From Blattamonas nauphoetae (taxonomy: Eukaryota; Preaxostyla; Oxymonadida), in NCBI GenBank assembly GCA_033064195.1, contig JARBJD010000127.1:62001-126000 (forward strand): 64,000 bases of DNA. The letters run 5' to 3'. The translations under genes were made by a program, and so were the position numbers. Under the pieces are notes generated by a model. The model searched no databases, was not told the DNA's origin, and saw only the letters and a list, made by a program, of their open reading frames with translations. Positions 22,355 through 32,583 of this stretch are shown piece after piece (position 1 is the stretch's first letter; each line of letters begins with the position of its first letter).

Positions 22355-23875
22355 ATGTTCGCTTTCGCTCTTATCGCTCTTTTCTCAGCTGGGTTCGCCT
22401 ACGATGTTGATGAACAACTCTTCCGCACCCGTCAGCACAAAAAGCACATGAGACACTTCAAGCCAGTTGAAGCCGAAGACACTGAAATCGACCAAGGCTT
22501 CGGAAAATGGCTGAAGAAGACCGCCAAGAAAGTTGGAAAGGTTGCCGTGAAAGTTGGCAAGCAAGTTGTGTGCAACAAGTACGGAGTGTGCCTGGAAGAA
22601 GAAGATCTTGATGAATTCAGTCTGGATGACGAGATCAGCGAGGAAGATGAACTGAAGATCAAGAAATTCCTGAAGAACGCGGGAAAGGTGATCATCAAGG
22701 CTGGCAAGAAAGTGATCTGCGACGAATACAACATCTGCCTGGAAGAAGACGACGACTCGCTCGACGAGCTTGTTGAGGACTCTCTTCTTGAGACATTGGA
22801 CGAGATTGTTGATGCCGAGTTCGACCAGGGCTTCTGGAAGAAGCTTGGAAAGATCGCCGTCAAGATTGGCAAGCAAGTCGTCTGCAACAAATACGGAGTG
22901 TGCCTCGAAGAAGACCTCGACATGCTGGCCATGGACGAAGACTTGGTTTTCGACGAAGAAGACATGTTCAAGCTGAAGAAAATCCTGAAGAAGGTCGGGA
23001 AAGTTGTTGTGAAAGTCGGGAAGCAGATTGTTTGCGACAAATACAATGTCTGCCTGGAAGAAGACGAAGAGATTGACCAAGGCTTGGGCAAATCTCTGAA
23101 GAAGATTGCCAAGAAAGCCGGGAAGGTTGCCGTTAAAGTTGGCAAGCAAGTTGTTTGCGACAAATACGGTGTATGCCTCGAGGAAGACGAGGAGATCGAT
23201 CAAGGCCTTGGCAAATCGCTCAAGAAGATCAGCAAGAAAGTTGTGAAAGTCGGAACAAAAGTTGCCAAGACAGTGGTGTGCACCCAAACAGGTGTCTGCC
23301 TCGAAATGGAAGACGAAGAGCTCGACCAGGGCTTCGGGAAATCGCTCAAGAAGATTGCCAAGAAAGTCGGGAAGGTTGCCGTTAAAGTTGGCAAGCAAAT
23401 TGTCTGCGACAAATACGGTGTATGCCTCGAAATTGACGAAGAGGAAGAGCTCGACCAAGGCTTCGGAAAGTCACTGAAGAAGATTGCCAAGAAAGTTGTG
23501 AAGAAGGTTGTCTGCGACAAGACCGGAGTGTGCCTGATCGTTGAGGAATACGAAGTCGACGACGAAGAGCTCGACGCCGGATTCCTGAAGAAGCTCGGAA
23601 AGGCTGTTGTGAAAGTCGGGAAAACCGCTCTTTGCGCCAAGACAGGTGTCTGCCTCGAGGAACAAGACGAGGAGCTCGACCAAGGCTTCGGCAAGTGGCT
23701 GAAGAAGACCGCCAAGAAAGTGGGAAAGGTCGCCGTGCAAGTTGGCAAGCAAGTTGTTTGCAACAAGTACGGAGTGTGCCTGGAAGTCGACGAAGACCTC
23801 GAAGACGAGATCATCGGTGGCTTCTTCCCATGCGAAAAGAACGGTGAACGCGCTTTCTGCAGATACGGAGAATAA
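22355..23875 (+). CDS. Secreted polyprotein of ten cationic helix + C-x5-C repeats with acidic spacers
   Basis: 506 residues. ATG at 22355 opens a signal peptide (MFAFALIALFSAGFA); the GTG one codon upstream is not needed. The mature part has ten units. Each is a Lys-rich amphipathic helix (for example GFGKWLKKTAKKVGKVAVKV), then a seven-residue loop C-x5-C (CNKYGVC, CDKYGVC, CTQTGVC), then a spacer rich in Glu and Asp. The first unit has nine Lys and no acidic residue over about 34 residues. Eight units begin after Asp with Q-G or A-G. A last Cys pair (C-x8-C) lies near the C-terminus; stop TAA. Alternating cationic peptides and acidic spacers is how several animal antimicrobial-peptide precursors are built, and the C-terminal C-x5-C loop resembles the frog Rana box. 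The role is inferred; a membrane-binding coat or adhesive protein is the alternative. Confidence 0.85.
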   Translation: MFAFALIALFSAGFAYDVDEQLFRTRQHKKHMRHFKPVEAEDTEIDQGFGKWLKKTAKKVGKVAVKVGKQVVCNKYGVCLEEEDLDEFSLDDEISEEDELKIKKFLKNAGKVIIKAGKKVICDEYNICLEEDDDSLDELVEDSLLETLDEIVDAEFDQGFWKKLGKIAVKIGKQVVCNKYGVCLEEDLDMLAMDEDLVFDEEDMFKLKKILKKVGKVVVKVGKQIVCDKYNVCLEEDEEIDQGLGKSLKKIAKKAGKVAVKVGKQVVCDKYGVCLEEDEEIDQGLGKSLKKISKKVVKVGTKVAKTVVCTQTGVCLEMEDEELDQGFGKSLKKIAKKVGKVAVKVGKQIVCDKYGVCLEIDEEEELDQGFGKSLKKIAKKVVKKVVCDKTGVCLIVEEYEVDDEELDAGFLKKLGKAVVKVGKTALCAKTGVCLEEQDEELDQGFGKWLKKTAKKVGKVAVQVGKQVVCNKYGVCLEVDEDLEDEIIGGFFPCEKNGERAFCRYGE

Positions 23876-24285
23876 GCCCCTCCATCTTGAGATATCTTTT
23901 TAAATTATTCTGTTCTCTTTTTTCGATATCATTCTATTTGAATGCATGAGTTATGATCTGTTTTCTTGAATCTTGAGCCAATTGAAGTTGAAAAGAACGG
24001 TTTCCGAAAATCATCCTTTGCTCGAAGTTCTATGAATATCCCGAAGACACGATGAATGATGGAAATGTTTATAATGATGAAAGCAGAGCTGATTACCCAA
24101 TAGAACAATCCCAAATACACGAAAACAATGTCAAAGAGATCGTGGACGGTTGTGGAATGGTGAGTGTCGGGTGCCCCAGTTCGACGAGAAAAACGTGAAA
24201 TGATTCTGTGATGGGTTAACGTTCGCATTGAGTATGATAATCTTGTCTCCAATGATTGTCGAATGGCGAGAGGAGATCCTGCCGT
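23876..24285. other. Gap between converging genes
   Basis: 3' flanks of the cationic repeat gene and of the minus-strand pseudogene. A minus-strand open frame (23929-24252) has a hydrophobic middle (LGLFYWVISSAFIIINISII) but only a TTG start. It lies just past the pseudogene stop, so it may be a decayed tail of that gene rather than a separate one. Confidence 0.4.
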
Positions 24286-25359
24286 TCACAGCCAATTTGC
24301 ATTCCCTCCCAGCACTTTGAAGATGGAAAAAGTGTTGAGAACAACAGAGAGGCCAAATGCCCCGCCCTTGTCATTCTTAATGTTCTCTTCGAGAGCGTCT
24401 TCGAGGCCTTCCAAAATCAGAGCTTGGATCATCCGTTTCCCAGATTGTCGAACTTCAGTGCATTGTGCCTGCCATTCATCAAGCGAATAGCTGATATCAC
24501 GGATTGCCTTAGAGCGCAGGAATTCCGCTTCGATCGACGTGAGATGATTTGAGATTGTGATCACAAGCTGAGAAGCAAAAACAAACTCCAATGTTGGGAG
24601 ATGAAATGGGCCGATTCGAAGGAGTATGCTCAACAGATTCATGAACGAGTGGAACAAGAGTCCAGTGAGGCTGTTCCGATTTGAGATCAGAAAGTTCAGA
24701 AACGGAGACGATGGAATCACGACCTTCTGAAAGATCATTTCACGATGGTTGTTTGTGTCCACCGCAGTAGTGAGACCAAGCTCCCTGAGACATTCAGGAA
24801 GTGAGATGTTGACGTAAGAGACGATGATTCTGATGAGAGAGTCGAGGATCGTTTCATTTCCAGAAATCGGCAGTGTGAGAGGTTGAAGAATTGCTAAGAC
24901 GCTGGTGATCATATCTGATTCCACGAAACGAAGTTTAATTCCTGCTGAGGAATATTTTGTTGTTTCCGATAGAAATGACAACGCTGCTATAACGACAGTC
25001 GAGTTTCGAGATGACAAGAGAGTGAGAATGCTTTCAACAAAACCAGAATGCGATCCATTTGAAGAGAGAACGAGGTCGGTGACGAGTTGCTCGGCTTGTT
25101 GCGCGTTTGGTCACTTCGGTTCGAGGAACTTCAGAAACAGCACTGCTTTGTTTTGAAGGGCATTGTCAAATGGATACTTCCCTTTCACGAGGGCAACCAG
25201 CGAACGGTAAATTGTCGATTTGTCTTCAAACGATTTTTTTGTTTTTGCATCGTAATTCAGGAATGATTCATGCAATGTGTGAATTGTGAAATGTGATACG
25301 AGTGAATCATTCACATATGCTCCATTTAATGTGTTCAAAGAAACTGTATCTTCTTCCAT
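24286..25359 (-). pseudogene. Helical-repeat family gene with in-frame TGA
   Basis: Same family as the intact gene at 38692. ATG at 25359 (MEEDTVSLNTLNG) leads into IYRSLVALVKGKYPFDNALQ, parallel to IFRSFLAAMKDSCPLDDLLL there. An in-frame TGA lies at 25111-25113. The same frame then goes on with AEQLVTDLVLSSNGSHSGFV, LLSSRNSTVVIAALSFL, VDTNNHREMIFQKVVI and SGKRMIQALILEGLEDALEE to the TGA at 24286. Homology is continuous on both sides of the inner stop, so this is a single gene broken by one nonsense change (about 357 codons). TGA is the normal stop of neighbouring genes, so read-through is unlikely. Function of the family is unknown. Confidence 0.75.
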
Positions 25360-25658
25360 TGAGGAGCGAAGAGGATCATCCCATTTTCGAGTGAAAACTC
25401 AAGACACATCATCAGAAACACCCTTATCAAGACAATAAGTTCCGGAGAATTGAAAAAGAACCCAAAAAACAGAACATCAGAAATTGAGAGTTAGTGAGAA
25501 TGATCGGTGTGAGAAGAGTACAACAAAAGAAGTAACGGTGAATAAGATGGAGAGTCGAATGAAACTGTTATGAAAGTGAAGAGCAGCATGGAATTGAAGG
25601 GAGCTGAAAGTGATGAGAGCAGTTAGCTTTTTCGGTCTTCTCATTTCTGCGTGTCATT

Positions 25659-25845
25659 TTAGTCTTTTCCAGACTTGGCTGCTTTTGGCTCAGCGTCAGT
25701 GGAGCCTGCTTGTTCCTGAGCCTCCACACTTCCGTCAGTGGTTTGTTTGTTCTTCCGCCTCCAAAGAACAATCACCACCACAACAACAGCTGCCACAATC
25801 GCGAGGCCGAGGATGATGAAGAACGGGATCGTCCCTCCACATTGG
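25659..25845 (-). pseudogene. C-terminal membrane tail of a surface protein (remnant)
   Basis: A minus-strand frame with no start codon reads QCGGTIPFFIILGLAIVAAV, then more Val/Ile, then LWRRKNK and a polar Ala/Glu/Lys tail ending at TAA 25659-25661. This is a typical type I membrane anchor with a short basic-flanked cytoplasmic tail, like those ending surface proteins of this genome. A TGA lies a few codons upstream in the same frame and no splice acceptor in the right phase was found. It looks like the 3' leftover of a lost gene, though an unrecognised last exon is possible. The 300 bp before it (25360-25658) hold nothing else I can support. Confidence 0.4.
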
Positions 25846-25984
25846 AACGAAAATCACTTGTCTCTTCTGATTTGAAAGGACCTAAAATCAGTCTCGATTC
25901 TTCTTTCAAGGGCTCACACCGGACAGAACCATTGTGTTGACATCGAAGTTTTTGTTATGGACACAACATCTGATCAACATCAGG

Positions 25985-28900
25985 ATGCAATACGCCCTTT
26001 CATCTGAACGACTAAAGGCCCACGATGACACAGTATCCATCATCGTCCTTTTATTTCCGAAATTCTCTTCTCACTCATCTCTCAAAAGGCACGCTCTGCT
26101 GTGGTTATAGACAATGATAATTTTGTCACAACTGGCTTCGACCGAACGTATCGTTTCTTCTCTTTTTCCAGAATACCTTTTCTTTTTCACTCTTTGTAGT
26201 GTCAAAATATGGACAAGAAAAAGTCAGGATTCGTTGGAGTTTCTTCCCTCGTTTATCCTTGTTGGCCATTCCGGAGCTGTTTTCTGTTGCTGTTATATTC
26301 TTCCCAATCAATCGTATCCCAACGGGGCAATTGCGTCTGGATCATCGAAGGGAGAAGTCTCACTTTTTTTTCTCTACAACTTTCTCAAGATCATTGTATG
26401 GGATGTTAAAACAGGCCAGATCTTGGCAACGCTTGCTGGCCACCAGGCTGCAGTCTCAGCCATTTGTTACACCGTCTCGAACAATCGGATTGTGTCCGGA
26501 AGCTGGGACGGGTTTGCCTTTGTTCTTCTTCTGGAAAAATACATCCCTTCACATCAGGAGTATTCGTGTCTGGGAAAATCACCAAACACTCCAAGAAATC
26601 AAACAGCATTCATCTGCTGTCCAATGCCTCATCCCTCTCCCTGAAGCCAACTCTTTTGCCTCAAGTTTGTCCATTTTTTGTCTCTCAGGAAGTGTAACTT
26701 TTGTTCTCTTTCTTCCAGCTTCGAGTGACGGGTCAATCTGCGTCTTTAAAGATGGTCAGACGATGTCAGTCATGAAAGGGCATCAACAGCCAGTCCGGTC
26801 ACTCATTCTGCTCAACGGACGACAATTTGTGTCAGTTGGCAATGATGGGTCTGATATTCCGCCTTGTTTATGTTTCATTTGTCGTGTTTTCAGAATTATG
26901 ATTGTTTGGAACGAACACGGTCAGGTCGATCGAATGACCAATGTTTCGTCGTTGCTCGTGTACACTATCGCTGCAATCAACCAATCAACCGTTGCTACAG
27001 CTGGTGAGGATCGCATGATCTCGATTTGGTCTCTCTCAGACTTCTCCAAACTGCAGAGTCTCTCACAGCCGTCTCCCATCAACTGCATCAAACGCTTCCC
27101 TGTTTCTCTCCTTCCTTGTCACATCTTCTTCAGAATGGAGACATCCTGAGTGTGTCTGACGACGGTGGATATCGCATCTGGACAACTGATGCATCACGCA
27201 CCGCCAAAGCAGAAGACATTGTTGCATATGATGAACGCCTCACAAAGTGTGTCCAGCTGTTCCTTTACTCCCTTTCTCTTTGTTATCTCTGCCCTACCCA
27301 ATACTTCTCCTCAGTCGTGTTGTGTCTGGCATCGTCCTCAAGGATCTTCCCGGCGAGGAAGTTCTCGCCATCCCAGGAACTAAAGACGGCGAGATCAAAG
27401 TCATTCGAGTGGGTGTCATCCCCTGTGCGTATAAATGGTCGGAGGCCACTCGCAAATGGGATCTGATTGGAGAGGTCCTGCAGAACGCGGAGGAACCGTC
27501 GGATGTGCCCGGAGTGCCGCCAGGAACGATCCAGAAGCAGGTGCTGAATGGGAAGGAATACGACATCGTGTTTCCGGTCGAATTGGACGGCGGAGTTCGA
27601 TAGTGTGTTCATCGCTCTTTCCGCCCTCTCGCTTTCCCCTCGTCATCTCTCCCCTTCTTCTTTGTGTTCACCATCACTATATTCCCTCTCCCTCCCTCTC
27701 TCAGCCAACTCGGACTGAATGCAGATGAGAATGCGTACCAAGTCGCCCAAGACTTCATCTACGCCAACAACCTCGACCAGAACTACCTCATCACCATCGC
27801 CAACTTCATCAACGAGCGGAAGGAGGATTTTGAGAAGATGTCTGCATTTCTGTTCCATGTTCATGTTTCCTCGCTCTCTCTCCTCTTCTGCTTCTTCCAG
27901 TAAGGCACTTCGTTCTGCCTCCAAAGCTGACCGCGAAGAGATCATGACCAACCCGGAAGCAGCTCGCCAGGCCTTCGAGTCGCTCTCCCAACCACTTCCG
28001 ACCGCACAACCTCAACAGCCTTCCCCAACCACCTTCCAACAACCCCCTCCCGCACAGCCTCTCCCCACACCACAACAAACACAGCCATCCTCCCAACCAC
28101 AAGTCACACCCTCAGCTGCTGGAATGCTCAATGTCACTCCAAACTCAAATGGACTTCCTCGTGTCTTCACAAAGCCTGATTTGTACATCACAAAAGTGCC
28201 GAACAGTCTGAAGGGAGGGAATCTGGGGAAGATGTTCGAGATGATCACGAAAGAGAACGCCACAGTGTCGGAGAGATGGAAGCTGACCGAAAGTGAACTC
28301 AAATCGGTGGAAGCAATGCTGAACTCGGTCGCGCGTGCCCCACAGCTGGAGTATCTGCAGATCTCGACAGAGCAGTTCCACATCTGCACGCGAAAGATGC
28401 TGTTCTGGCCAGCCGCCCAACTCTTCCCATGTCTGGATCTGCTCAGAATCATCTTAGTCAGCAACTCAGTCATCCAACGGTTCACTAACAATGTGTGTTC
28501 TTCTCTCTTTTTGATCCCATGCCTCTCCTCTCAGCCTGGCGACCTATCACGTCTGCTCATCATCTGCCAAACGCGAGGCCTGCACCCGTCAGCCAACTTC
28601 CGCAATCGCGTGTTCTCTCTCCAACTGCTCGCCAATCTGTGTGGCTCGCGTCTGTCCTTCCCGTTTGTCTACGCTCTCTGTGACGAACTTCTGAGTTGCT
28701 GCGAATCCGAAGTGAGGAACGACAAAGACATCATGCGAATGTCGGTGTCCAACATCCTCTTCAATCTGGTGGCTGGAGCCCAGCTATTCAACCAACCGCT
28801 GGATCCGTACTTTCAAAGGATCGGAAGCATTCTGATGGATTGCGTCCGAGCAGCACCCAAACACGATCAGTCGCTAGTCACAAGTCTCAGTGCTCTCGTT

Positions 28901-29088
28901 CTCATTGTTTGCTTTTTCTGTCATTCAAGCTCTTTCTATCAATTTCTTGCTGTTTCCTGCAGTGTCGAATCCCAGCTGGGAAGACAGCTATTATTGATCT
29001 CGATTATGGTCATCTGAAAACGTTACTTACGTCGCAGAACGAAAATGTGATGAAAACAACAGCTGTTTTCTGTTATGAGATGAAGTAG
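25985..29088 (+). CDS. PLAA: PLAA/Doa1/Ufd3-like ubiquitin-binding protein (WD40-PFU-PUL), 13 exons
   Basis: Exons: 25985-26032, 26089-26147, 26200-26356, 26390-26511, 26558-26664, 26719-26848, 26894-27101, 27134-27246, 27315-27602, 27705-27839, 27901-28492, 28535-28897, 28963-29088. They sum to 2448 nt, 815 residues, close to the usual size (human PLAA is about 795). Introns are 32-102 nt, all GT-AG. A seven-blade WD40 propeller comes first (KIWTRK, IIVWDVKTG, SIRVWENH, IMIVWNEHG, ISIWSLSD). Next is the PFU domain around GEIKVIRVG, SEATRKWDLIGEV and YDIVFPVELDGG. Then a Pro/Gln-rich linker, and a helical PUL domain (FPCLDLLRIILVS, FSLQLLANLCGS). In other eukaryotes this protein binds ubiquitin through WD40 and PFU and binds Cdc48/p97 through PUL, serving ubiquitin recycling and protein quality control. 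Stop TAG. The stop lies 73 bp before the transposon. Confidence 0.93.
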
Positions 29089-29161
29089 CTTTATATCTTT
29101 CTCGCTTTCTCCGTTTCTTTCATTTCACAATCATTCTGAAATCGAACTTTTCGTCCGGTTA

Positions 29162-30075
29162 CAGTCCTTTCCAAAAAGTTGATCAGGTGTTCCAAAAAGA
29201 TGACTGATCGACTGGATACCCTCGCCCATAATACTCTTTCTCGTGTCAGGACCACTTTCTCCGTTAACCTCATATCTCTTTTTTGTGTGCATACATGGAC
29301 AGATCGTGACTTGAAAGAGGGTATGTCTTCTTTGTGGAGGAACAAAACACACTTTGTCGAGATTTTTGTCGTTTGTTTTCCGTCATGTTTTTGCTCTCAC
29401 TATTCGTCCTTATCTCTAACAGGGCAAGATAATTCATTAAAATGTGAAATTACTCGGCAGTTTGCTTTTCATCGCTGTTAAATACATATTTTCAGATGAA
29501 GAGAACTCATCCATTCCAAAGCAAGAATTGGGTGCGTATGTCAATTCTTAGCTCTTTTCTCTTCGTCCTTCTTCATAGTCACGACTTCTGGACGCCACTT
29601 CAAATGTGTTTTCCAGTTCCGAATGCACTACCTGCCTGTAATGACCACAAGAACGCTGATCCCGATTCTCTCTCTTCAACAACTTAACGTTGACTTTCGC
29701 ATGTTTTCTCTCTTATTTTAATCATGTTATTCAGGAATCACAAACAATACTTCCGAGAGAGGAAGCATTACAAGAATTTCTTCCCATACTTTGAAAAGCC
29801 GTCATTTCACTGCAAATATACATTTTTATGCTTGATTTCACTTGTCAAAATGTTTATTCCCTTCTATTATTCTCGTATTTCTTTTTTCTCGGTTTCAATA
29901 CATATTCATCTCATAACTTCCACTTCACTAAATTGTTGTTCGGATCTTTTGATGGACATGTGATGTTTTTGGCACTTTGCATTTTTGTGACATCGACATT
30001 CGTTTATTCTCATTTTTGCTCTCAAAACTACTGTACAAATTTTTCTTACTCGTCATTTCACTTCGACTACTTTTT
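29162..30075 (+). repeat. Left terminal inverted repeat of Tc1/mariner element
   Basis: About 914 bp, reverse complement of 31623-32539 with very few differences (for example one T-run length change near 30015). The match fades after GACTACTTTTT at about 30075. Confidence 0.92.
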
Positions 30076-30157
30076 CCCATTTTCTGCAACTACCAGTGAA
30101 CAAAACTGAAAATGAAGTGGACCAAACATCACTTCACTGAACAAAGAATTCGATTCC

Positions 30158-31427
30158 TTACATATCCTCTCGCCTTACTGCTCGAGGCCACTGAACCGCT
30201 CGACAACTTTCAATGCATCTGAAGACTTCATCAGGAGAGATCTGCGAAAATGCTTCACGAATCTGATCCAAAAGTGATTCTCTCCTTGCCAGTCACGAAT
30301 TTGTGCTTCCACTCTGTTTTCCAGAAGCCAAAGACATTTTCGATGGGATTCAGGTCTGGACTGTAAGCGGCGTTGTACAGAATTCGTTGATTTGCCTCGA
30401 GAACGATGTTCTGAGTGGCCACATGGTGTATTCCGGCGTTGTCCAGGATAAGAACCCATCTACGTCGAGCTGTGTTGGTTTCAAGGAGTCTCCTGAGATA
30501 TGCTTCGAAGACATCGGCAGTGATTGGACCTCGAATGAGCTCTGTGTGACCAACTCCATTGGGTGAGATTGACGTAATCGCGGTCAACGAAACGAAATTG
30601 GTCGGTCTTGCGACGAGTGGAGCCCTGCCAACTTCAGCCCATCCGTATCTCCGCACGCATTCGATGTTCCATAATGTTTCGTCCAAGAAGATTGGAAACC
30701 ATCCGTCGCGGATGTGAGCCATCGCATTTTGGATGAAAGCCACGCGAGCATTCTTGTTTTCTTCTGTGTTGGCCGCTGGAGCTCTCACTCTGACACGTTT
30801 GAAGGAGAATAGAGGCATGTCTCGGTTTACTTCATTCCGCTGTGACAACATCCGAAAGACTGTTGTTGGGCTTGTCTGGTGACCTTGCGCGCTGAGATGT
30901 GCCGCCATCTCTCTGAGAGTTCGCTGTCCGTCCTCCTGGAGCAGCCGTCTAACTTCCTGATTGCGGAACCTGTCGTTCCTTCGATCCGGTCTGCCTCTTC
31001 GTGGAAGATTGTGAGTAATTGATTCGCCTCGGCGAAGTTGTCGAATGAAGCGAGTTGTTGTTGGGACAGTGAGCGTTACCCGTTGCGCATACCACGTGAC
31101 TGATTTTGTCTCTCCATTCTCACGATACAGGAGCGTCAGTCGGACTCTCTTTTCAGGTGTGGCTGGAGTGTATGGTCGATGGAGGATTGGTAGAAGTGGT
31201 ACCAGAGGCGGAGGCGGAGGCGGAGGTGGAGGAGGAGGGGCCAACGCTTCGTACATGTCTACCTCAGCATGAAGGGCTTGCTGATTAATTTGTGGCGGCT
31301 CTGGTTGTGGCTGAATTTGGTACTGATGAAGTTGCGGAACGTAGTTTATTGCATTGTCTTGTTCTAATGGATTGCGCAGATCAAGATAAAGTGGATTTGG
31401 AAGAGCGTTTCCATCGTAGAAGTTCAT
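30158..31427 (-). CDS. Tc1/mariner (IS630-type) transposase, frame damaged near C-terminus
   Basis: The best start is ATG 31427 (MNFYDGNALPNP); the longer open frame reaches back into the inverted repeat. After a Pro-rich leader come helix-turn-helix regions (RRGRPDRRNDR, EVRRLLQEDGQRTLREMAAH). The DDE core shows IFLDETLWNIE (first Asp), WVLILDNAGIHH (second Asp) and YSPDLNPIENVFGFW (Glu); I count 33 residues between the second Asp and the Glu. Two frame changes follow FGFWK: the frame with RVEAQIRDWQGE, then the frame with SLLDQIREAFSQISPDEV, ending at TAA 30158-30160. The catalytic core is intact but the tail is broken, so this copy is probably non-autonomous, unless an A-run or another base is miscalled. 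Confidence 0.82.
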
Positions 31428-31622
31428 GGAAGAGAACGATCGAAAATGGATGGATTGGCTTCGAGATAAAGAAGAAAAAATTACTATGGGGACTCCAGAA
31501 TTTTGACCGACTTTTGTGTTTACAGAAATTAGAATAAAATTGATAGTAGATGTATTGTATTGTCTAAATCGCGAAATGATAATTGACATTAATTGAAAAA
31601 ATTTTGTGGGAGTGAAAAAGGC

Positions 31623-32539
31623 AAAAAAGTAGTCGAGGTGAAATGACGAGTAAGAAAAATTTGTACAGTAGTTTTGAGAGCAAAATGAGAATAAACGAAT
31701 GTCGATGTCACAAAAATGCAAAGTGCCAAAAACATCACATGTCCATCAAAAGATCCGAACAACAATTTAGTGAAGTGGAAGTTATGAGATGAATATGTAT
31801 TGAAACCGAGAAAAAAGAAATACGAGAATAATAGAAGGGAATAAACATTTTGACAAGTGAAATCAAGCATAAAAATGTATATTTGCAGTGAAATGACGGC
31901 TTTTCAAAGTATGGGAAGAAATTCTTGTAATGCTTCCTCTCTCGGAAGTATTGTTTGTGATTCCTGAATAACATGATTAAAATAAGAGAGAAAACATGCG
32001 AAAGTCAACGTTAAGTTGTTGAAGAGAGAGAATCGGGATCAGCGTTCTTGTGGTCATTACAGGCAGGTAGTGCATTCGGAACTGGAAAACACATTTGAAG
32101 TGGCGTCCAGAAGTCGTGACTATGAAGAAGGACGAAGAGAAAAGAGCTAAGAATTGACATACGCACCCAATTCTTGCTTTGGAATGGATGAGTTCTCTTC
32201 ATCTGAAAATATGTATTTAACAGCGATGAAAAAGCAAACTGCCGAGTAATTTCACATTTTAATGAATTATCTTGCCCTGTTAGAGATAAGGACGAATAGT
32301 GAGAGCAAAAACATGACGGAAAACAAACGACAAAAAATCTCGACAAAGTGTGTTTTGTTCCCTCCACAAAGAAGACATACCCTCTTTCAAGTCACGATCT
32401 GTCCATGTATGCACACAAAAAAGAGATATGAGGTTAACGGAGAAAGTGGTCCTGACACGAGAAAGAGTATTATGGGCGAGGGTATCCAGTCGATCAGTCA
32501 TCTTTTTGGAACACCTGATCAACTTTTTGGAAAGGACTG
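31623..32539 (-). repeat. Right terminal inverted repeat of Tc1/mariner element
   Basis: About 917 bp, pairing with 29162-30075. It ends GGAAAGGACTG at 32539, followed by the TA duplication and, 42 bp later, the start codon of the Tmc-like gene. Confidence 0.92.
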
Positions 32540-32583
32540 TAGTTGAAAGATTACAAAAGAATGGTTAGATCTCAATCAATCTG

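Larger units (their letters stand above)
29162..32539 (-). mobile_element. Tc1/mariner-type DNA transposon with about 915-bp terminal inverted repeats
   Basis: 3378 bp, flanked by the dinucleotide TA on both sides (29160-29161 and 32540-32541), the target duplication of this superfamily. Both ends start CAGTCCTTTCC. The arms 29162-30075 and 31623-32539 are near-identical, so the insertion is young. A single minus-strand transposase lies between them. The element fills the gap between the PLAA stop (29088) and the Tmc-like start (32584), which without it would be only about 116 bp. Such long inverted repeats are unusual for the group, where tens to a few hundred bases are common. The open frames inside the arms (for example 29724-29963) are mirrored in both and look like by-products of A/T-rich sequence. 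Confidence 0.93.

Noticed and set aside
22385-23814. Long minus-strand frames opposite the cationic repeat gene
   Set aside because: Shadows of a repetitive Lys/Glu-rich coding strand; the plus frame has a signal peptide and conserved Cys pairs.
27719-29017. Single long frame over the PLAA C-terminal half
   Set aside because: It matches the real protein only in part (27901-28492 and 28535-28897) and reads through introns; the spliced 13-exon model fits better.
29179-29963. Open frames inside the transposon inverted repeats
   Set aside because: Mirrored in both arms, A/T-rich, hydrophobic by composition, and without family marks.
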